Notes: generated by a model from the letters alone, not told the origin. A DNA stretch of 64,000 bases from CADDYT01 sp035294125 (GCA_035294125.1 DATGLM010000048.1:248001-312000); one strand, 5' to 3'; counted from the first letter of the stretch, positions 42,242 through 50,708 are shown. Numbers and translations are program-made.

Positions 42242-43639
42242 TCAATTGTACAGGTTCTGCTTCACATAGGCCACGATGGCCTGCCAGTTGTTATTCTCAG
42301 GCAACAGGATGTATTGCCCATCGGATGATGTGGAATCGACCAGCACGTTCTGGTTGCTGAGACCGATACGGTGAGCAGTGTTCAGGTTCATCGAGAGGGC
42401 GAAACGCGCCAGATCGGCCAGGGACATGTTTGTATAGACAGTTTTTTGCAGGGCATTGAGCGCATCATACAGCTTAGGCCACGTCGAAACCTGCCTCAGT
42501 TTGCTCATCGCAGCCTTAATGATGATCTGTTGCCGGGCCGAACGCGCAAAGTCGGTCAATTCAGCAAGATTCTCTGAGTTACCCATGCCACACACGGAAA
42601 GAGGCTCGCGCGCACGGGCATACTCGATAGCCGTGGCCCCATTCATGTGCTGCTCGCCCTTATTGAATTGAACCTTAATCCAGCTCGCATTTACGGTCGG
42701 GTCATCATTCGCCGGATAGCAGGCATTGAACGAATCGGGGACATAGACATCAATACCGCCGATAGAATCGATAAACTCTTTGAAGCCGGTGAAATTGATG
42801 GTCAGCCAGTAGCGCACATCCAGGCCCGTCACCAGCGAAACTTTGGCCGCAGCGGCATTGCCGCCCGCCACCGGGTTCTGACCATTGTTCGAAGCATATT
42901 CGTAGACAGCATTGATCTTCCCGTAGTTGCCAGAGCCTTCCGGTATCTGTACCCACAGGTCACGCGGCACGGAGATGAGCGTCGTGTGATCATTTGCTCC
43001 TAACACGCTCATCACCATCATCGAGTCGGTGAGATTTGCTCCGGGATGATCGCCGCCGCCATAGCCCATGACGAGCAGATTGACACGATCGGGAGTTGTC
43101 ATGTAATCGGTTTGCGAAGTAAGCGGCGGTTGCGTAGAGATGGCGGAGCCAAAGGCCAGAACTTTCTGGGAGACTGAGACAAAGAAGGCACCGAGCACGC
43201 AGAGCAATACCAACACGCTGAGACAACCAATCAAGCAGCCAGTACGCCGTCGCGGGCGCTTCTGCGGGCGCGGATTGCGCTGTGCGGAAGCGCCGCCGAC
43301 AGGCGTATAGGGATAGCCCCGGGCCGGAGACTGCGGTGGACGGGAAGTTTGGGCCGCCTGCTGCGGATAGACAGGATACGCTTGTTGTGGTTGTTGTGAT
43401 GGTCGCTCTTGCTGTTGCATTTGTTGCTGCCGTTGCCACTGTGGCTGTTGGCGCGGCGGTTGCGTCGACTGCATCGGGTTTTGATAGGGCTTGCGCGTTC
43501 GATTGGGCGGCTGCTCATCCTGGAAACTTCCCAGAATCAGCTTATCCTGCTGCCTGCGCGACCCCTGACCACCGGGATGCGAGGGACGTGAAGACCCTCC
43601 TATGCTGGCATCATCTCCATAAAAATCATTATTGCTCAT
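42242..43639 (-). CDS. LytR-CpsA-Psr (LCP) family wall-polymer ligase
   Basis: 465 residues. A cytoplasmic tail (1-130) is rich in Gln, Pro and Arg (RQQPQWQRQQQMQQQ near 62-78), then RPRRRTGCLIGC leads into one membrane helix (about 133-156). The extracellular LCP domain (about 180-400) shows NLLVMGYGGG, LTDSMMVMSVLGAN, LISVPRDLWVQIP, YGKINAVYEYA, DSIGGIDVYVPDSF and GATAIEYARAR with the catalytic arginines. LCP proteins attach teichoic-acid-like or other glycopolymers from undecaprenyl carriers to peptidoglycan. The ribosome site is weak (AAAGAG). It is upstream of the pseudokinase-FHA gene on the same strand, 113 bp apart, and its tail resembles that of MurJ. Confidence 0.92.
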   Translation of the reverse strand: MSNNDFYGDDASIGGSSRPSHPGGQGSRRQQDKLILGSFQDEQPPNRTRKPYQNPMQSTQPPRQQPQWQRQQQMQQQERPSQQPQQAYPVYPQQAAQTSRPPQSPARGYPYTPVGGASAQRNPRPQKRPRRRTGCLIGCLSVLVLLCVLGAFFVSVSQKVLAFGSAISTQPPLTSQTDYMTTPDRVNLLVMGYGGGDHPGANLTDSMMVMSVLGANDHTTLISVPRDLWVQIPEGSGNYGKINAVYEYASNNGQNPVAGGNAAAAKVSLVTGLDVRYWLTINFTGFKEFIDSIGGIDVYVPDSFNACYPANDDPTVNASWIKVQFNKGEQHMNGATAIEYARAREPLSVCGMGNSENLAELTDFARSARQQIIIKAAMSKLRQVSTWPKLYDALNALQKTVYTNMSLADLARFALSMNLNTAHRIGLSNQNVLVDSTSSDGQYILLPENNNWQAIVAYVKQNLYN

Positions 43640-43789
43640 AGACTACTCTTTTCTATCTTCGTATAATTTCAAACCAGTACTATTCCCATCAGCTATGACT
43701 TACGTTTAAGCAGGCAAAAGGGTTTTCTCTATGGTATAAAACGAAACAGAAGAGAAGAAGTCTCAGCCGGTTACCTTTATCTCTTTGCA

Positions 43790-43862
43790 TCAAGGTGTAT
43801 CAACGAGGTCCTGATACTGGAAGCCGGGCTTCCAGTATCAGGACCTCGTTGATACACCTTGA
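43790..43862. terminator. 73-bp perfect palindrome
   Basis: Two 36-bp arms (43790-43825 and 43827-43862) match exactly around a single central G. It starts 2 bp from the stop of the XdhC gene, so it serves as its terminator on the minus strand. On the plus strand ATTTTTTG follows. The perfect match with a one-base centre is unusual for a plain terminator. Confidence 0.85.
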
Positions 43863-43864
43863 GA

Positions 43865-44638
43865 CTATTTTTTGCTCCAGTCGGTGACGGAGAGGTGATC
43901 TTTGCCGTGGCGGGCGGCAACGATTTCGGCCATGATCGCCAGGGCCATTTCTTCGGGGGCCTTTGCGCCGATGTTCAGGCCAATGGGGCCATGAATGCGG
44001 CTTAGCTGCTCGTCGGTGAGGCCCTGCTTTTTCAGGCGTTCAGCCCGCTCCGCACCTGTCTTGCGACTGCCGATGGCGCCAACATAGCCAACATCGCGTG
44101 AGAGAACAACTTTAAGCGTCGGCTCATCAAATTTGGGGTCGTGGGTCAGGACGGCCACCGAAGTAGAGGGATTGAGATCCATGCGCTCCAGCACTTCGTC
44201 CGGCCACTCCACGATCAATTCGTCAGCATGGGGGAAGCGCTCGCGAGTAGCAAAGGCTGAGCGAGCGTCGATAACGACGACCCGGTAGTTCAATGTTTTG
44301 GCAAAGGTGGTAAGAGGGATAGCAATGTGTCCGGCACCTACGATGATCAGAGTGGGCGGTGGCGGAAAGCCCTCGATGAAGACATCATAGGGAAGCGCAC
44401 CGGTCTCACCCTCCACCGTGTATGTGCGCGTCACGGCCTCGCCGTTCCAGATGGCGCGTTCGGCATCCGTGGCAACCAGGGCATCGAGCGCGGCATTACC
44501 CAGACTGCCCTGCGTCTGCTTGCCGGGCAGTACGAGCAGCTTGCTGCCGACAGAATCGGCTCCGCGCACAACTGTCGCCACGGCCACACCTTTCTCCTCG
44601 TGTAGCATCTTTTGCAACGTTTCAAAAAGATCGCTCAT
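43865..44638 (-). CDS. XdhC/CoxI family protein, Rossmann-domain part
   Basis: 257 residues. An N-terminal XdhC_CoxI segment (LFETLQKMLHEEKGVAVATVVRG) precedes the XdhC Rossmann domain: PTLIIVGAGHIAIPLTTFAK, VVVIDAR, VAVLTHDPKFDEPTL, VGYVGAIGSRKT and GLNIGAKAPEEMALAIMAEI. XdhC proteins sulfurate or load the molybdenum cofactor of xanthine dehydrogenase-family enzymes. ATG 44638 is set by GTGAGGATGAG just upstream; the frame extends 32 codons further into the previous gene. It follows the small XdhC gene by 7 nt. Its client is presumably the CoxL-like enzyme in this cluster. Confidence 0.92.
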   Translation of the reverse strand: MSDLFETLQKMLHEEKGVAVATVVRGADSVGSKLLVLPGKQTQGSLGNAALDALVATDAERAIWNGEAVTRTYTVEGETGALPYDVFIEGFPPPPTLIIVGAGHIAIPLTTFAKTLNYRVVVIDARSAFATRERFPHADELIVEWPDEVLERMDLNPSTSVAVLTHDPKFDEPTLKVVLSRDVGYVGAIGSRKTGAERAERLKKQGLTDEQLSRIHGPIGLNIGAKAPEEMALAIMAEIVAARHGKDHLSVTDWSKK

Positions 44639-44645
44639 CTCATCC

Positions 44646-44963
44646 TCACCAGTCAAGGCGTTCGACGAAGACGTGAATGGTGCCACCGCAGGCGAGGCCG
44701 ATCTGCTCGATATTCTCCTCTTCGGTAATGCCAAATTCGAGCATCTGCGGCTTGCCGTTCTCGATCACTTCCATCGCGGTCTCCACCACCGCCGGCTCGA
44801 CACAGCCACCGCTGACCGAGCCTGTCAGTTCGCCACTCTCGCTGACCGCCAGTTTCGCTCCCGGTTGGCGGGGTGCGGACCCGGCCATACTCACCACCGT
44901 GGCGATGGCAACTCGCTCACCACGAGCGCGCCAGCGTTCAATGTCAGGTAATACATCTCGCAT
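44646..44963 (-). CDS. XdhC/CoxI family protein, short N-terminal-type
   Basis: 105 residues, an XdhC_CoxI domain only. IATVVSMAGSAPRQPGAKLA is the family motif, followed by GSVSGGCVEPAVVETA and IGLACGGTIHVFVE. Both Cys-containing loops (GGCVE, LACGG) are kept, the latter probably binding the cofactor. It lacks the Rossmann half supplied by the next gene, so the pair equals one split or paralogous XdhC. ATG 44963 has AGGAGGTC about 11 nt upstream; the longer frame reaches into the CoxE end. It is in the coxD-coxE-xdhC operon. Confidence 0.9.
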   Translation of the reverse strand: MRDVLPDIERWRARGERVAIATVVSMAGSAPRQPGAKLAVSESGELTGSVSGGCVEPAVVETAMEVIENGKPQMLEFGITEEENIEQIGLACGGTIHVFVERLDW

Positions 44964-45033
44964 AATAAACAAGACCTCCTGTTTGGTTGGCGGGCTTCCA
45001 CTTTTTACAAGGAAATGCCCGGAAGGAAAGAAG

Positions 45034-46398
45034 CTACTGCTCCAGCCTGGGCTTGCTCCATTCGGCAAAGGCCTTGCGGCGCGCCGCCAGACTGCGCACG
45101 GGGCGATTATCGCCGATGTTGCGCAGCAGGTTGCCCAGGTTAATCAAGCTGTCCAGGTTATGGGCAGGCAGAAAATTATCGACATACGGCAGGGCCGTCT
45201 TCATCCCAATGGTCAACGGTCGGTAATCGGGCGAGCCGAGCAAGGGGTTGAGCCAGATGAGCCGGTGACAACTATGTTGCAGGCGATCCATCTCAACCTC
45301 CAGCACGCCGGAATCGCCGCGATCCCAACCATCGCTGATGATCAGCACGACAGCTCCGCGTCCCAGCACACGTTTAGCCCACTTATGGTTAAAGTGGTGC
45401 AGAGCGTCGCCGATGCGCGTGCCACCGGACCAGTCCTGCACCGATTTGGAAACATCACGCACCGCCTCATCGACATCGCGCCGCTTGAGCTGGCGCGTGA
45501 TACGCGTGAGGCGCGTGCCAAAGACGAAAGCCTCGACGTTCATCAAGCCATTGGAAACGGTATGAATGAAGTGCAGCAGCAGCCGTGAGTAGAGGCTCAT
45601 CGAGCCGCTGATGTCGCAGATGATGATGAGTGGGCGCGGCTTATGCTTCGTCTCGCGCCAGGTCAGTTCAAGCATTTCCGCACCATACTTGAGATTGCGG
45701 CGCACAATGCGGCGCATATCGGGATAGGAGCCACGACGCGATGGCCGCTTGCGATGCGTCGGACGCAAGCCCAGATTCCAGCGCATTTCGGACATCAAAC
45801 GCTTCGCCTCCTGCACCTCTTCCCAGGTGAAGGACTCGAAATCTTTCTTGCGCAGCACTTCGATAGCGCTGTAGGCCGTTCCCTGCGGATTTCCCTCGTC
45901 ATCCTCCTCCTCGTCGTCGAAATCTGGCGTGCGGTTGCGGCGCTCGGACTCGCGCATCTGAGGGCGCAGGTCTTTACGCGCTGTTTCAGTGACGTTGAGA
46001 TGCTCGGCCAACCGCTTGCGCTCGGATGGTGGGAGGCGCATCGTTTTGTCGTCGCGCTTCACAGCTCCCGAAGGAGCTTGCCCCGGCTTTTCCTGGCGGT
46101 CGCGCATATACCAGTAATAGAGAAACATCTGATCGAACAGCGGCTCCTGCTCGTGGCGGGCCAGCAGGCTTGTCTTGAGTGTGTTGTAAAAATCTTCTTT
46201 GCTGGTGAGATCGACGTAGTTCAGCGTCTCAGCAACATCCAGCATCTTGCGCGGGCCAACATCGATGCCAACCTCCCACAGCAGGCGGCCAAACTCCGTC
46301 AGCCGATAAAGCAGGCGCTCGCCGCGCTCAATGTCCTTTGGCTGCAGCGGCTCTCCGGCAAAGTAATCACCGTTACGTTGCGACAGGTAATCCATCAT
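45034..46398 (-). CDS. coxE: CoxE-like VWA-domain protein
   Basis: 454 residues. The C-terminal half is a VWA domain with an intact MIDAS: DISGSMSLYS, WSGGTRIGDAL and IISDGWDRGD. The N-terminal half is helical and charged, with an acidic run (about 155-165). CoxE works with the MoxR ATPase CoxD in maturing the [CuSMoO2] or Mo site of CO dehydrogenase-type enzymes. It starts with the TAATG overlap at the coxD stop, so translation is coupled. The 71-bp gap to the small xdhC gene has no terminator. Confidence 0.92.
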   Translation of the reverse strand: MMDYLSQRNGDYFAGEPLQPKDIERGERLLYRLTEFGRLLWEVGIDVGPRKMLDVAETLNYVDLTSKEDFYNTLKTSLLARHEQEPLFDQMFLYYWYMRDRQEKPGQAPSGAVKRDDKTMRLPPSERKRLAEHLNVTETARKDLRPQMRESERRNRTPDFDDEEEDDEGNPQGTAYSAIEVLRKKDFESFTWEEVQEAKRLMSEMRWNLGLRPTHRKRPSRRGSYPDMRRIVRRNLKYGAEMLELTWRETKHKPRPLIIICDISGSMSLYSRLLLHFIHTVSNGLMNVEAFVFGTRLTRITRQLKRRDVDEAVRDVSKSVQDWSGGTRIGDALHHFNHKWAKRVLGRGAVVLIISDGWDRGDSGVLEVEMDRLQHSCHRLIWLNPLLGSPDYRPLTIGMKTALPYVDNFLPAHNLDSLINLGNLLRNIGDNRPVRSLAARRKAFAEWSKPRLEQ

Positions 46399-47321
46399 TA
46401 CGAAACTCCACGTGCCTTTTGCAACATCCGCGTCATCTCGTTGCCGCCAACCTTGAGCACATCATCCTGGTACTTGAGCAGCGCTCCCAGCGTATCGCGC
46501 ACCGGCCCTTCTACCAGTTCCATCTGGTTGAGCGCCAGCAACGAGCTGATCCAGTCGAGTGTCTCAGCGACGCCAGGTGCCTTGAAGAGATCGACGCCGC
46601 GCAACTCGCGCACGAAGGCGCAGACCTGGCGGGCAAGGCGTTCCGGCACATCGGGCATGCGCGCCATAACAATCGAGTATTCTTTTTCCAGCGTAGGGAA
46701 ATCGATCCAGTAGTAGAGGCAGCGGCGACGCAGCGCGTCGTGAATCTCACGCGTGCGGTTCGAGGTGATAATCACGACGGGTGGCTCTTTGGCCTCAATC
46801 GTGCCAATTTCTGGAATGCTGATCTGGAAATCCGAGAGCAATTCGAGCAGATAGGCCTCAAACTCTTCGTCGCTGCGATCAAGCTCATCGATCAACAGCA
46901 CCGGCGGCTTCCCATTGGCCGGGTCGATGGCTTGCAGCAGAGGACGCTGGATGAGAAATTCCGGGCCAAAAATCTCCTTTAACTCCTGCTGGCGATTGAT
47001 GCCGCTCGCCTCCATCAAGCGGATATGCAGCATCTGGCGCGTATAATTCCATTCATAAACAGCAGTACTGACATCGATGCCTTCATAGCATTGCAGGCGA
47101 ATTAATTTTGTATCCAGCGCAGCGGAAAGCACTTTGGCGATTTCCGTCTTGCCTACACCAGGCTCACCCTCTAACAACAGTGGCTTCCGTCGTTTGAGAG
47201 CCAGGAACACAGCCGTTGCCAGGCTGCGGTCTGCGATGTAACTCTGGGCAAACATCGCCCGCTGTACGTCTTCGATAGTGTTAAATGAGGTAAGTGAATC
47301 TTGTTCCTGTTCCTGCTCCAA
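46398..47321 (-). CDS. coxD: CoxD-like MoxR AAA+ ATPase
   Basis: 307 residues. Walker A is LLEGEPGVGKTEIAKVL, Walker B is PPVLLIDELDRSDEEFEA, sensor 1 is VIITSNRTREIHDALRRRC with the arginine finger. The CoxD-type YEGIDVSTAVYEWNYTRQ distinguishes it from other MoxR members. It should remodel the apo-CoxL active site using ATP, together with CoxE. The start is TTG 47321 with GGAGG 6 nt upstream. No gene precedes it closely, so a promoter lies in the 47330-47430 stretch. Confidence 0.93.
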   Translation of the reverse strand: MEQEQEQDSLTSFNTIEDVQRAMFAQSYIADRSLATAVFLALKRRKPLLLEGEPGVGKTEIAKVLSAALDTKLIRLQCYEGIDVSTAVYEWNYTRQMLHIRLMEASGINRQQELKEIFGPEFLIQRPLLQAIDPANGKPPVLLIDELDRSDEEFEAYLLELLSDFQISIPEIGTIEAKEPPVVIITSNRTREIHDALRRRCLYYWIDFPTLEKEYSIVMARMPDVPERLARQVCAFVRELRGVDLFKAPGVAETLDWISSLLALNQMELVEGPVRDTLGALLKYQDDVLKVGGNEMTRMLQKARGVS

Positions 47322-47432
47322 AGAGGGCCTCCAATAAAAAAACTAGTGCTTTTCAGCACGGATAAGGACAAACATAATAACAATAAGTAAGTATTCATAT
47401 TGTATGACGTGCTTCGATGCAGCGTCAAGCAT

Positions 47433-47476
47433 AAAAAACTGCTTTGCCCATCCTCCCAGTAGGGCGAGCAAAGCAG
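47433..47476 (-). terminator. Terminator of the Gly/Trp-rich protein gene
   Basis: On the minus strand CTGCTTTGC ... GCAAAGCAG forms a stem (47439-47476) followed by TTTTTT (47433-47438). Located 22 nt after the stop codon. Confidence 0.85.
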
Positions 47477-47497
47477 GGCTATGCGTGAGATAGAGGT

Positions 47498-48037
47498 TTA
47501 CCAGAAAGTAGGAGCGATTCCCTCAACAACTTCAGAGGTGCTCTGTCCCACCGCCGGGCCGAAACCGGGGCCAAAGCCCATGCCAGAGCCACCGTAGCCC
47601 AAGCCGAAACCAGTATAACCTGTTGGAGGAACAAATGGAGCCATGGGGACAATACCAGGACCAACCCCAAATGTACCTGCACCAGCGCCAGGCGGCGGAA
47701 TGGGTGTAAGTGGCGCAACCGGCGGCACCGGTGGGATTGCCTGAATGGGCGCAAAGCCGGGGGCAAAGCCAGAGCCAGGCCCCCATCCGCCGTAGCCTTG
47801 TCCGGGACCCAGACCCATTCCATAACCACCGAACCCCAGCCCACGGCCAGGACCCCAACCGATGTTGTTCATACCGAAACCAGCCGTAGGAGTGTTCCAA
47901 CCAATGCCGGGCCTGTTCCAGCCCATTCCCCAACCTGCATTGTTCCATCCAGGACCGATTCCCGGATTGCTCCAGCCGAGGCCATAGGTGGGTACATTCC
48001 ATCCCGGTGCCGGAACATTCCATCCAGAACCAATCAT
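47498..48037 (-). CDS. Gly/Pro/Trp-rich repeat protein, unknown
   Basis: 179 residues of very low complexity. GWN and GWNxP units recur through the first 60 residues (PGWNVPTYGLGW, GIGWNTPTAG), then GFGGYGMGLGPGQGYGGWGP, a Pro-rich centre (PPVPPVAPLTPIPPP) and a second Gly/Phe/Tyr part. There is no Cys, no charged clusters, no signal peptide and no membrane helix. It may be a structural or phase-separating protein. GGAG about 10 nt before the ATG and a textbook terminator after the stop argue that it is a real gene. It lies just upstream of coxD; whether it belongs to the Cox system is unknown. Confidence 0.72.
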   Translation of the reverse strand: MIGSGWNVPAPGWNVPTYGLGWSNPGIGPGWNNAGWGMGWNRPGIGWNTPTAGFGMNNIGWGPGRGLGFGGYGMGLGPGQGYGGWGPGSGFAPGFAPIQAIPPVPPVAPLTPIPPPGAGAGTFGVGPGIVPMAPFVPPTGYTGFGLGYGGSGMGFGPGFGPAVGQSTSEVVEGIAPTFW

Positions 48038-48184
48038 CTGTTCCGTACTCCTTTCTTGCCCTTATTCGTACTTCCTTATATCTCATGATGAGTTTCATAG
48101 AGGAAAACTCACCACGAACACCACGAAATGTTCTTGCAAAAGGTTTCCCCGGTCAGTTATAAATACTGTTTCCTTATTCCTTAC

Positions 48185-48216
48185 TATGTATATAAATTAT
48201 ATAATATATATACATA
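48185..48216. repeat. AT-only inverted repeat
   Basis: TATGTATATA (48185-48194) and TATATACATA (48207-48216) around a 12-bp AT spacer, in a low-GC patch between the Gly/Trp-rich gene and a glycosyltransferase remnant. It may be a promoter region or a scar. Confidence 0.5.
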
Positions 48217-48257
48217 TAAGCACTGTACGCTATTCCTTTCTAAAACAGGACAGGCCT

Positions 48258-48470
48258 ATGAAAATTGCACAGATGGCACCACTCTGGATTGCGATTCCTT
48301 CACGGCATTATGGAGGGACCGAGGATGTCATCTACAATGCGCACGAACTTGACGACATGATACACTGCATGGGGCATAGCGATGAAATCAGTTGTGAGGC
48401 AACACGCCAGCATGTCGACCAGCATTCCTCTGCGCGTGTGATAGCCGGGAAGTATATCAAAAGTAATAAG
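48258..48470 (+). pseudogene. Glycosyltransferase family 4 remnant with internal deletion
   Basis: ATG 48258 starts MKIAQMAPLWIAIPSRHYGG and then TEDVIYN, the typical N-terminus of GT4 enzymes. About 40 codons later the frame reads EISCEATRQHVDQHSSARVI and AGKYIKS, which resembles the extreme C-terminus of the same family. Some 300 codons are missing between them. The open frame runs on to 48671 over the end of the aminopeptidase gene, which is not meaningful. Same deletion style as the MFS remnant at 14512. Confidence 0.65.
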
Positions 48471-48544
48471 GGCCGCTTTTCTCCATGTGAAGCGACCGGG
48501 GCGAAGCTGGCCTTCGCCCTGGTTGCTACTCCCCCTCGACCTGT

Positions 48545-49648
48545 TTACACCATAATCTCACCATTCTTTGAGAAGAGGGTATCATCTATCCAGACCTCGC
48601 CACCTTTGCGCAGGTCGCAGACCATATCCCAGTGCAGCGCGGACTGGTTGACGCCACCTGTTTCGGGATAGCTCGCGCCCAGCGCCATGTGAATGGTGCC
48701 ACCCATCTTCTCATCGAAAAGGATGTTGCGTGTATAGCGATCAACCCGAGGGTTATTGCCAAAGGCGAATTCGCCGAGGTAACGAGCGCCCGCGTCGATA
48801 TTGAGCATCTGCTCCAGAAACGCCTGTCCCTGTCGTGCGCTGGCCTCCACAACCTTGCCAGCGCGGAAAACCAGACGCACCCCTTCGATAGAACGGCCAT
48901 CGTAGGAAGCTGGGACGTCGAACTGGATGACACCATTCGCGCTGTTCTCAACCGGGCCGGTGAAAAACTCGCCACTGGGGAAATTGCGCTTGCCATCGCT
49001 ATTGATGAACACACGGTCCTCGATGGAAAGGGTCAGATCAGTGCCTTCCGCCAGTACATGCACTTTCTTGTGGCCGACGAGCCAGTCGACCAGCCGCTGC
49101 TGCCGCACAGAGACTTCCTGCCATTTCGCAATGGGGTCAGGCTCATTGAGGAAACAGACAGAGAAGACGAACTCCTCGAAATCGTGCAGCGACATCTCGG
49201 CGTCCTGGGCGTAAGCCGCTGTGGGATAGAGGGTAGAGGCCCAGCGATAGGTGCCAGCCTGCTCGCGCTGGCGCAGAATCTTCCCCACCTCTCTCAAGGC
49301 AACGCGCCGCTTCCCCGTACGTGCTCCATCGACGCCGCTCAACGCTTTCGTGTTGCTCTTCGCGCCAATCGAGAGCTGCGCGTCGATATGATTGGCAAGC
49401 GCGGTCAGCGTGGGCGGTGTCCATACAAGCTGCCGCTCATTGCCCTCCGTGAGCAGAATCTCTTCCAGCGGCTCCAGGTCGAGCAGGACACAGGGATAGG
49501 CTTCAACCGCCAGCGCCTCGCGGTAGACTGCTTCCACCAGAGGAGCGGCCAGCGGCGTTGTACGAATAGCCACCGTCTCGCCGGGCTTGAGATACAGAGA
49601 ATAATGCACCAGCGTACGCGCCCAGCGTTCCAGACGAATATCTTGCAT
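48545..49648 (-). CDS. M29 family metallo-aminopeptidase (AmpS/PepS type)
   Basis: 367 residues. The metal site of M29 enzymes is visible: NFPSGEFFTGPVENSANGVI (Glu), YLGEFAFGNN (Glu), HMALGASYPETGG (His, Tyr) and SALHWDMVCDLR (His, Asp), binding two Co or Zn ions. It removes N-terminal residues from peptides in the cytoplasm. The first 15 residues lack a signal. A good ribosome site is not seen. It sits inside the otherwise Cox-dedicated minus-strand block, downstream of coxM behind a hairpin, so it is likely separately expressed. Confidence 0.92.
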   Translation of the reverse strand: MQDIRLERWARTLVHYSLYLKPGETVAIRTTPLAAPLVEAVYREALAVEAYPCVLLDLEPLEEILLTEGNERQLVWTPPTLTALANHIDAQLSIGAKSNTKALSGVDGARTGKRRVALREVGKILRQREQAGTYRWASTLYPTAAYAQDAEMSLHDFEEFVFSVCFLNEPDPIAKWQEVSVRQQRLVDWLVGHKKVHVLAEGTDLTLSIEDRVFINSDGKRNFPSGEFFTGPVENSANGVIQFDVPASYDGRSIEGVRLVFRAGKVVEASARQGQAFLEQMLNIDAGARYLGEFAFGNNPRVDRYTRNILFDEKMGGTIHMALGASYPETGGVNQSALHWDMVCDLRKGGEVWIDDTLFSKNGEIMV

Positions 49649-49750
49649 AGCAATTACAACTTTCTAGAAAAACGCTCTCGGACATGCCGGGCCGGGTTTT
49701 TCATAGTATGATAGATTCCCTCTCTTCAGAGATTGAAGCAATTATACAAC

Positions 49751-49795
49751 AAAGTCAGGGTACTGGCAGGTGTCACCTACCAGTGCCCTGACTTT
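49751..49795. terminator. Hairpin after coxM
   Basis: AAAGTCAGGGTACTGGCAGG pairs with the inverted copy ending at 49795, about 22 bp with two mismatches and a tiny loop. It lies 26 bp after the coxM stop and separates it from the aminopeptidase gene. Confidence 0.75.
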
Positions 49796-49820
49796 ATCAC
49801 CTGCTTTCCTGAGAAAGCTT

Positions 49821-50687
49821 CTATGCCCTGCTGACAGCGGCGGCGACGGCGCGTTTGGCCATCACCTGAGCCATCTGGCTGCGATAGGCTTTGGAGCCGT
49901 GAATGTCCTCGATCAGGTCAAGACCTTCGGCGGCGTGGCTGGCCGCGTCGGCGATGGTGGCTTCGTCCAATTTCTTGCCAACAAGGGCTGCTTCTACTCC
50001 GCTGGCCCGTGTGGCCTTCGAGGCCGCGCCGGTGATGACCACGCTGGCGGAGGTGCAGACGCCCGATCCATCGAGAGTGACAACGGCTGCGCAGCCCGCG
50101 ACCGCGTAGTGCGAAGCCTTGTTCGGGAGCTTCACGTAGGCGCTGCCCGTGCGAGCAGCAGGCCTGGCAAAGCGCAGCTCCGTCAGCACCTCGTCGGGCT
50201 GGAGAGCCGTCTCGAAGGTACCCACGAAGAAATCGTCAGCCTTGATCGTGCGCGTGCCATTGGGGCCCTGCGCGACAAGATCGGCTTTGAGCGCGAGGAC
50301 GATGCCGGGCATATCGGCAGATGGGTCGGAGTGCGCCACGCTGCCGCCAATAGTACCACGATTGCGAACCGCAGGGTCGCCGATCTGCGATGTGCCTTCG
50401 GGCAAAATGGGGAAGTAGCGTGCCAGCACATCAGAGATCTCAATCTGCCGGTACGGGGTCATCGCTCCCACGGCTACAGCTCCATCTTCCTCACGGATAT
50501 AGGAAAGGCCGGAGACCCTGCCCAGATCGATGAGATGGGCCGGTTGTGCCAGGCGCAGCTTCATTGTTGGAATCAGGCTCTGCCCACCAGCCAACAGCTT
50601 GGCATCGTCTCCATATTGCTGGAGGAGGGAGATAGCTTCATCCACTGAAGTCGCGGAATGATATTCAAATGCTGCTGGAACAGACAT
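49821..50687 (-). CDS. coxM: FAD-binding medium subunit of CO dehydrogenase/xanthine dehydrogenase-type enzyme
   Basis: 288 residues. The two FAD-binding loops are LLAGGQSLIPTMKLRLA and RGTIGGSVAHSDPSADMPG. The C-terminal CODH_FAD domain (ARPAARTGSAYVKLPNKASH) is complete. It takes electrons from the [2Fe-2S] subunit and passes them to an acceptor. GGAG-type sequence (AGGAGAGTATACT) precedes the ATG. It starts 21 nt after coxL, the last gene of a coxS-coxL-coxM operon. Confidence 0.94.
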   Translation of the reverse strand: MSVPAAFEYHSATSVDEAISLLQQYGDDAKLLAGGQSLIPTMKLRLAQPAHLIDLGRVSGLSYIREEDGAVAVGAMTPYRQIEISDVLARYFPILPEGTSQIGDPAVRNRGTIGGSVAHSDPSADMPGIVLALKADLVAQGPNGTRTIKADDFFVGTFETALQPDEVLTELRFARPAARTGSAYVKLPNKASHYAVAGCAAVVTLDGSGVCTSASVVITGAASKATRASGVEAALVGKKLDEATIADAASHAAEGLDLIEDIHGSKAYRSQMAQVMAKRAVAAAVSRA

Positions 50688-50708
50688 AGTATACTCTCCT
50701 TCTGACCA

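Noticed and set aside
45643..46713. 356-codon plus-strand ORF over coxE/coxD
   Set aside because: Crosses the junction of two well-defined minus-strand genes and has no recognisable protein features.
48470..48671. Extension of the GT4 remnant as a 138-residue protein
   Set aside because: This part lies antisense to the end of the aminopeptidase gene and shows no GT4 similarity.
48632..49711. 359-codon plus-strand ORF opposite the M29 aminopeptidase
   Set aside because: Antisense shadow; the minus-strand protein has the complete M29 metal site.
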